A stretch of DNA of 64,000 nt, taken from contig NZ_JAFUSK010000022.1 of the NCBI RefSeq assembly GCF_017471675.1, forward strand, positions 1 through 64,000, in the 5' to 3' direction. Both the position numbers and the translations under genes were made by a program. Positions 59,930 to 64,000 of this stretch are shown here, piece after piece. A model generated the notes under the pieces. The model saw only the letters and a program-made list of their open reading frames with translations. It was not told the DNA's origin and did no database searches. Positions within the stretch are counted from its first letter, which is position 1; each line of letters opens with the position of its first letter. The stretch is from Pseudobutyrivibrio sp. (GTDB taxonomy: Bacteria > Bacillota > Clostridia > Lachnospirales > Lachnospiraceae).

Positions 59930-60844
59930 TTAGTTCAAATCCTCTTTCTTGTATCCAAAATTCTTAAGTTCGAAATCACTATCTCGCCAATCCTTCTTAA
60001 CCTTAACAAAAAGCTTTAGATTGACCTGAGCCTCTAGCAGCTTTTCAATCTCATAGCGGGAATTAGTGCCGATTTTCTTAATCATGGCGCCGCCCTTTCC
60101 TATGATAATGCCCTTGTGGGAATTCTTCTCGCAAATGATAGTAGCTTCAATATCCCACATAGGTCTTTTCCCTGGTCTTTCCTTCATACTGTCAATAAGG
60201 ATTGCAATGCCGTGTGGCACCTCGTCATTAAGAGCATGAAGAGATTTCTCACGAATAATCTCTGCTGTAATCTCTCTAAGGGTTTGATTGGTAACAGTCT
60301 CCTCATCATAGAAGGCTGGTCCCTCAGGAAGATAATTAAATATGGTTGAAAGCAAATCATCACAGCCTTCCCCATGAAGAGCTGATACTGGAACAACCTC
60401 TGCAAAATTGCACAAATCCTTGTACGCTGAAATAGCTTCACCAACCTTGGCACCATCTGCCATATCTATCTTGTTAATTACAAGAATAACTGGTGCATCT
60501 ACAGTGCCAAGAAGCTCTGCAATCTTCTTATCACCTGCGCCTACCTTAGTGTCCGGCTCAATAAGCCAAAGAATAAGGTCTACGTCATTAATGGTACCCT
60601 TGGCTGCTGTCATCATGTATTCACCAAGCTTGTTCTTAGCCTGATGCATACCTGGAGTGTCCAAAAAGACAATCTGTCCCTTTTCGCTGTCTGTGTAGAC
60701 AGTCTGGATTCTGTTTCGTGTTGTTTGAGGTTTGTTGCTGGTGATGGCAATCTTTTGACCGATAATATGGTTCATAAGAGTGCTCTTGCCTACGTTTGGG
60801 CGGCCTACTATAGTAACGAAACCTGATTTAAAATTTTCACTCAT
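59930..60844 (-). CDS. era: Ribosome-assembly GTPase Era
   Basis: Start set at MSENFKSGFVTIVGRP; the ORF 15 codons longer starts in the repeat. Residues 9-18 are G1 GRPNVGKST, then FLDTPGMH (G3), INKIDMAD (G4) and SALHGEG (G5). The C-terminal KH domain carries GIIIGKGGAMIKKIG for 16S rRNA 3'-end binding. The 304-residue length is normal. It heads the era-recO-glyS operon. Confidence 0.97.
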   Translation of the reverse strand: MSENFKSGFVTIVGRPNVGKSTLMNHIIGQKIAITSNKPQTTRNRIQTVYTDSEKGQIVFLDTPGMHQAKNKLGEYMMTAAKGTINDVDLILWLIEPDTKVGAGDKKIAELLGTVDAPVILVINKIDMADGAKVGEAISAYKDLCNFAEVVPVSALHGEGCDDLLSTIFNYLPEGPAFYDEETVTNQTLREITAEIIREKSLHALNDEVPHGIAILIDSMKERPGKRPMWDIEATIICEKNSHKGIIIGKGGAMIKKIGTNSRYEIEKLLEAQVNLKLFVKVKKDWRDSDFELKNFGYKKEDLN

Positions 60845-60862
60845 TCTAATACCTCTAGATAC

Positions 60863-60967
60863 ACCCTCATCCGTCGCCTGCGGCGACACCTTCCCCCTTT
60901 TGTGGAAGGCTTTCTTATGGCTTCCCCCTCTGGGGGAAGCTGTCAGCGCAGCTGACTGATGAGGGTG
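60863..60967. repeat. Two CCCTCATC-type repeats in inverted array
   Basis: A CCCTCATCCGTCGCC unit (60863-60910) and its mirror (60919-60967) meet at a TTCTTATGG centre. The far end TGATGAGGGTG lies at the M16 stop. The arrangement resembles an excised or fused pair of REP units. Confidence 0.85.
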
Positions 60968-60978
60968 CTCTTCCTAAA

Positions 60979-63891
60979 TTAATTATATAAACTCTCTATA
61001 TTATTAAATAGTTCCTTATTCGCCTCGATTACAGATTCATTACCTACGACGCATACATATCCCTGCTCCATAGCTGCATCCACAGGCGCAGCTAGTGCAC
61101 GTATATCCTCCACAGTAGCATCCAATACCTCATCACGAGTGCGCTGAAGAATATCCTGTGTAACACCAGATAAGTAACAATTAAGCCCTCTAAGCCCTCT
61201 CTGGGATGGTGTAAGAGGTGTATCCATTCCACTAACTGTTCCTATTATATATTTGGTCATGTCGCGTTCGTCTGCATCAAAGCTTCTTAGATAATCACCT
61301 GTCTGCTCAAATACCTTTATTGTCTCAGCAAGATTTGGGTCACGGTATGAAACAAATACCATATCTCCCTGGCGACTTGCATTCATATTGCAGCCATAGG
61401 CTCCACCCTGAACTCTTACCTTTATCCAGAAATAATCATAGCCTAGGATTGTGTTGAGAATCTTATAAGCTCCACTATAATTATATCCTGCTTTAACAAA
61501 ATCTCCAGCCATGGCAACATATTGAATCTGAGAGGCATCCTTTAAAGCTTCCTTAACAGGATGTATCTCAAAGCTGTCACTACCCTCAAACTCTAACCTT
61601 TGCTGGGTAAGCATTGGCTTTATTTGAGCTACAAGCTTCCTTGATTGTTCTAAAGCCTCACCCTTGCCAGTTGAAGAAATCAGCAGCCTATCCTTAGAAA
61701 AGATAATCTCGCTAATTTTATTAAGTGTAGATATAATTTCCTCTTTTCTAGCTTCAAAGTTGTCTTCTATATCTTTTAGGAAGCGATAAAAGCGAACTCC
61801 GTTTCCAAGGTCTGCTATATTTGCACGCCTTGAATATCCACAGCGAGCTCTTGTGGCAGCCACCTGATTGCCTCTGGAATTTAGGATGTATTCCATTTGA
61901 GACTTTTCAGCTGTAATAAGCTCCTTTAACCTCTTTTCATCTGAGAAATTAGTATTGCATATCATTTCAAGGACAAGATCCTTGGCATTTTCTGCTTCCT
62001 CATAAATGAACTTTGAACGAACCTCAAAGGTCATTTTGCACTTATCACTTTCACCATATATCTCATGAACTGCTGTGTTTGTAGTAATTCCACCAGTGTG
62101 CAAATACATCTCATTGGTAAAATCAGTATAGCTGTAATTCTTTGTATCCATTAGACCAATAAACCGTTCTAGCATTGATACATAAGGCACTGATTCAAGT
62201 GGAAGGTCTGATATATCAAACACCATATTAAAATAATGGATGCCATTAGTGCTTACCTTGTGATGAAGGATTGTGGTTCCATCTTCCTCATAAACAGCCA
62301 AATCAATAGGCCTAGCCTGGCGGGTTAAATCGTATCTGCTAAGAAGAGGAATCTTTGCCAAATCCTCCTTAGGGCTAGGTGTTTGTTGATATTCCTTTAA
62401 ATAAGCTGTATGCTCAACAATCTCTTTTATCTCTTCTGCAGACATGGATGCTTTGATGCCTGCAAGCTTAACCTTAAGTGCTTCGTCATCGGCTGCTGTA
62501 AGACCCTGCTTAGGGCGAAGTGTAACTATAGATTTATGCTTATTTGATAAAAGGAATACATCGGCAATATAATCAAACAATCCGTTATCAACTCTTGATT
62601 TAATTTTCTCCAATATCTCTACACCATGTAGATGTAAGAATGGCTGATTCCTATCATATAGCCAACTATCAAGAAGCTGCAGACCTATAATGAGTCCCTT
62701 AGGCGCACTACCAAAATCTAACTCTCTGGCCCTAAACTGCTCTCCATTAATAGCAGCGTATAATGATTTTTTATCGATGCCCTTTTCAATCTGCTGCTTA
62801 AGAGTGCTTTCGATTATCTCAACAAACTTATCCTTGTCTTCTTCATTGGCACCTCTTGCCACAATAGAAAAATACATCTGTCTTTGAGAAGATTCAAAAG
62901 AACAATCAACATCTTCTGCAATGTTAGCATCTATCAAAGCCTGATATAGTGGCGCACCAGGTGCTGAAACAAGTGCATAATTTAAAACATCAAAAGCCCT
63001 GTACATATTAGGGTCTAGAACATCTCCAATACAGACATTATAAGAAAGATATGCATTGTTAGCCGTATCCTGGTCTGCCCCGATTGGATAATCAACTGTT
63101 ATCTCTACAGGCTTATCAAAGGCAGGCTGCATATTAATCTCAGAATCCACCTGCAAATAGTCATAGTAACGAAGATATTTAGTATCCAGGTATTCTAACA
63201 GCTCATCTATATCCACATCTCCATATACATATATGTAAGAATTGCTAGGATGATAGTATTTACTATGGAATGCCAAAAAATCCTCATAGGTAAGAGTTGG
63301 TATTACCTTAGGATCACCGCCTGATTCAATAGCATAGGTGGTATCAGGAAATAGAGAATTAAGTATCTGGCGAGACAACACATCATTTGGTGAAGAATAT
63401 GCGCCCTTCATTTCGTTGTAAACAACGCCGTTGATGGTTAAATCACTATCTTCATTCTCCATCTCGTAGTGCCAGCCCTCTTGCTCAAAGATTTCACGAT
63501 ATTTGTAGATGTTTGGATGGAAAACTGCATCCATATATACATCTATAAGATTCATGTAATCTGTTTTGTTAGTGCTGGCTATTGGATAAACTGTCTTATC
63601 CGGATATGTAATAGCATTAAGGAATGTGTTAAGACTTCCCTTTACAAGCTCTACAAAAGGGTCCTTTACTGGATATTTTTCAGAGCCGCAAAGTACAGTG
63701 TGCTCAACTATGTGAGCTACACCTGTAGAATCTTTTGGGGGAGTCCTAAATCCAATATAAAATACTTTATTATCGTCATCATTTGAAATAAAACAAATAC
63801 GAGCCTTTGTCTTCTTGTGCTCAAATATAAATCCTAAGGAATCAAGCCCCTCTAGCTTTTCCTCTTTTAATAATTCGTATGCGTTATTCAA
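60979..63891 (-). CDS. M16C family (insulinase/presequence-protease) metallopeptidase
   Basis: The start is a TTG with AAAGG 7 bases upstream (63889-63891); no ATG occurs before the conserved part. The 970-residue protein has inverted zinc motif HIVEH (His60, Glu63, His64) in GVAHIVEHTVLCGSEKYPVKD, and VVYNEMKGAYSSP with the third ligand Glu. Four domain halves are seen as in PreP/Cym1. It should degrade small peptides in the cytoplasm, as there is no signal peptide. It is read with the MscS-like gene upstream. Confidence 0.9.
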   Translation of the reverse strand: MNNAYELLKEEKLEGLDSLGFIFEHKKTKARICFISNDDDNKVFYIGFRTPPKDSTGVAHIVEHTVLCGSEKYPVKDPFVELVKGSLNTFLNAITYPDKTVYPIASTNKTDYMNLIDVYMDAVFHPNIYKYREIFEQEGWHYEMENEDSDLTINGVVYNEMKGAYSSPNDVLSRQILNSLFPDTTYAIESGGDPKVIPTLTYEDFLAFHSKYYHPSNSYIYVYGDVDIDELLEYLDTKYLRYYDYLQVDSEINMQPAFDKPVEITVDYPIGADQDTANNAYLSYNVCIGDVLDPNMYRAFDVLNYALVSAPGAPLYQALIDANIAEDVDCSFESSQRQMYFSIVARGANEEDKDKFVEIIESTLKQQIEKGIDKKSLYAAINGEQFRARELDFGSAPKGLIIGLQLLDSWLYDRNQPFLHLHGVEILEKIKSRVDNGLFDYIADVFLLSNKHKSIVTLRPKQGLTAADDEALKVKLAGIKASMSAEEIKEIVEHTAYLKEYQQTPSPKEDLAKIPLLSRYDLTRQARPIDLAVYEEDGTTILHHKVSTNGIHYFNMVFDISDLPLESVPYVSMLERFIGLMDTKNYSYTDFTNEMYLHTGGITTNTAVHEIYGESDKCKMTFEVRSKFIYEEAENAKDLVLEMICNTNFSDEKRLKELITAEKSQMEYILNSRGNQVAATRARCGYSRRANIADLGNGVRFYRFLKDIEDNFEARKEEIISTLNKISEIIFSKDRLLISSTGKGEALEQSRKLVAQIKPMLTQQRLEFEGSDSFEIHPVKEALKDASQIQYVAMAGDFVKAGYNYSGAYKILNTILGYDYFWIKVRVQGGAYGCNMNASRQGDMVFVSYRDPNLAETIKVFEQTGDYLRSFDADERDMTKYIIGTVSGMDTPLTPSQRGLRGLNCYLSGVTQDILQRTRDEVLDATVEDIRALAAPVDAAMEQGYVCVVGNESVIEANKELFNNIESLYN

Positions 63892-63908
63892 TATTATGCC
63901 TTTCTAGT

Positions 63909-64000
63909 CTATTTATCTTTAATATGGACATCCAACTGATTGAAGCAAATCTCAATACCAGCTTTATCAAATCTATTTTTAATTTCTTCTAAGGTGTCCC
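63909..64000 (-). CDS. MscS-family mechanosensitive channel, C-terminal end (partial)
   Basis: Only 30 codons are inside the window: DTLEEIKNRFDKAGIEICFN then QLDVHIKDK and stop. This matches the end of MscS channels (IK-RFDEAGIEIPFPQ-DVHI). The rest lies beyond 64000. It ends 18 bp before the M16 start. Confidence 0.75.
   Translation of the reverse strand, partial: DTLEEIKNRFDKAGIEICFNQLDVHIKDK

Overview
The window looks like the main chromosome of a low-GC, flagellated, butyrate-forming Lachnospiraceae close to Pseudobutyrivibrio, Butyrivibrio or Roseburia. The evidence is a butyryl-CoA:acetate CoA-transferase of the rumen/gut Clostridia type, several flagellins of the MVVQHNMQAANASRML type, an arabinan/arabinoxylan set (GH51 and two GH43), and the conserved orders ecfA-ecfT-truA-rplM-rpsI and era-recO-glyS. 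Nearly all genes lie on the minus strand. No tRNA or rRNA gene was seen.

Layout. 1-531: 3' end of a tyrosine integrase, convergent with rpsI. 0.7-5.6 kb: rpsI, rplM, truA, ecfT, a fused double-ATPase EcfA and trmL. 5.9-14.2 kb: an aminotransferase with an Lrp regulator, an AIR-synthase-like protein, a VanW-type secreted protein, a 32-residue membrane protein, a TPR-like protein, an MntP-like protein, and DegV-DUF308-(81 aa)-TetR. 14.4-23.3 kb: an arabinan module. A GH51 arabinofuranosidase, a sugar ABC importer and a divergent winged-helix regulator are followed by an intracellular and a surface GH43. The two minus-strand operons share a near-identical 27-bp element next to their -35 boxes. 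23.5-24.9 kb: butyryl-CoA:acetate CoA-transferase. 25-37.6 kb: two Glu-rich surface proteins, a thioesterase, a hybrid sensor kinase, a TPR protein, an OhrR-trxA-trxB unit and a short divergent flagellin.

37.6-44.7 kb holds a D-alanylation-like locus. It has an adenylation domain, a carrier protein, an MBOAT acyltransferase, an SGNH protein with Cys at the usual Ser position, an Asp/Glu-type racemase and a transglutaminase-like protein. Its gaps are packed with mosaic palindromic repeats. 44.8-46.7 kb: trmO and apt, separated by about 750 bp with no gene but carrying a periodic array of inverted repeats at about 51-52 bp spacing. This array is the most unexplained structure in the window. 46.9-54.0 kb: three long flagellins interrupted by hicAB and a regulator. 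54.7-63.9 kb: CBS-type pyrophosphatase, a coiled-coil membrane protein, GlyRS, a frameshifted membrane protein, RecO, Era and an M16 metalloprotease, then the C-terminus of an MscS-like channel.

The region is a housekeeping backbone with inserts for arabinose polymer use, surface modification, motility and redox defence. It is seeded with at least four families of small palindromic repeats. These sit in terminators, in front of ribosome binding sites and between promoters. Several start codons were moved downstream of the longest possible ORF because the extra N-terminus translates repeat or Shine-Dalgarno sequence. All functional names rest on motif recognition by eye; no database search was run.
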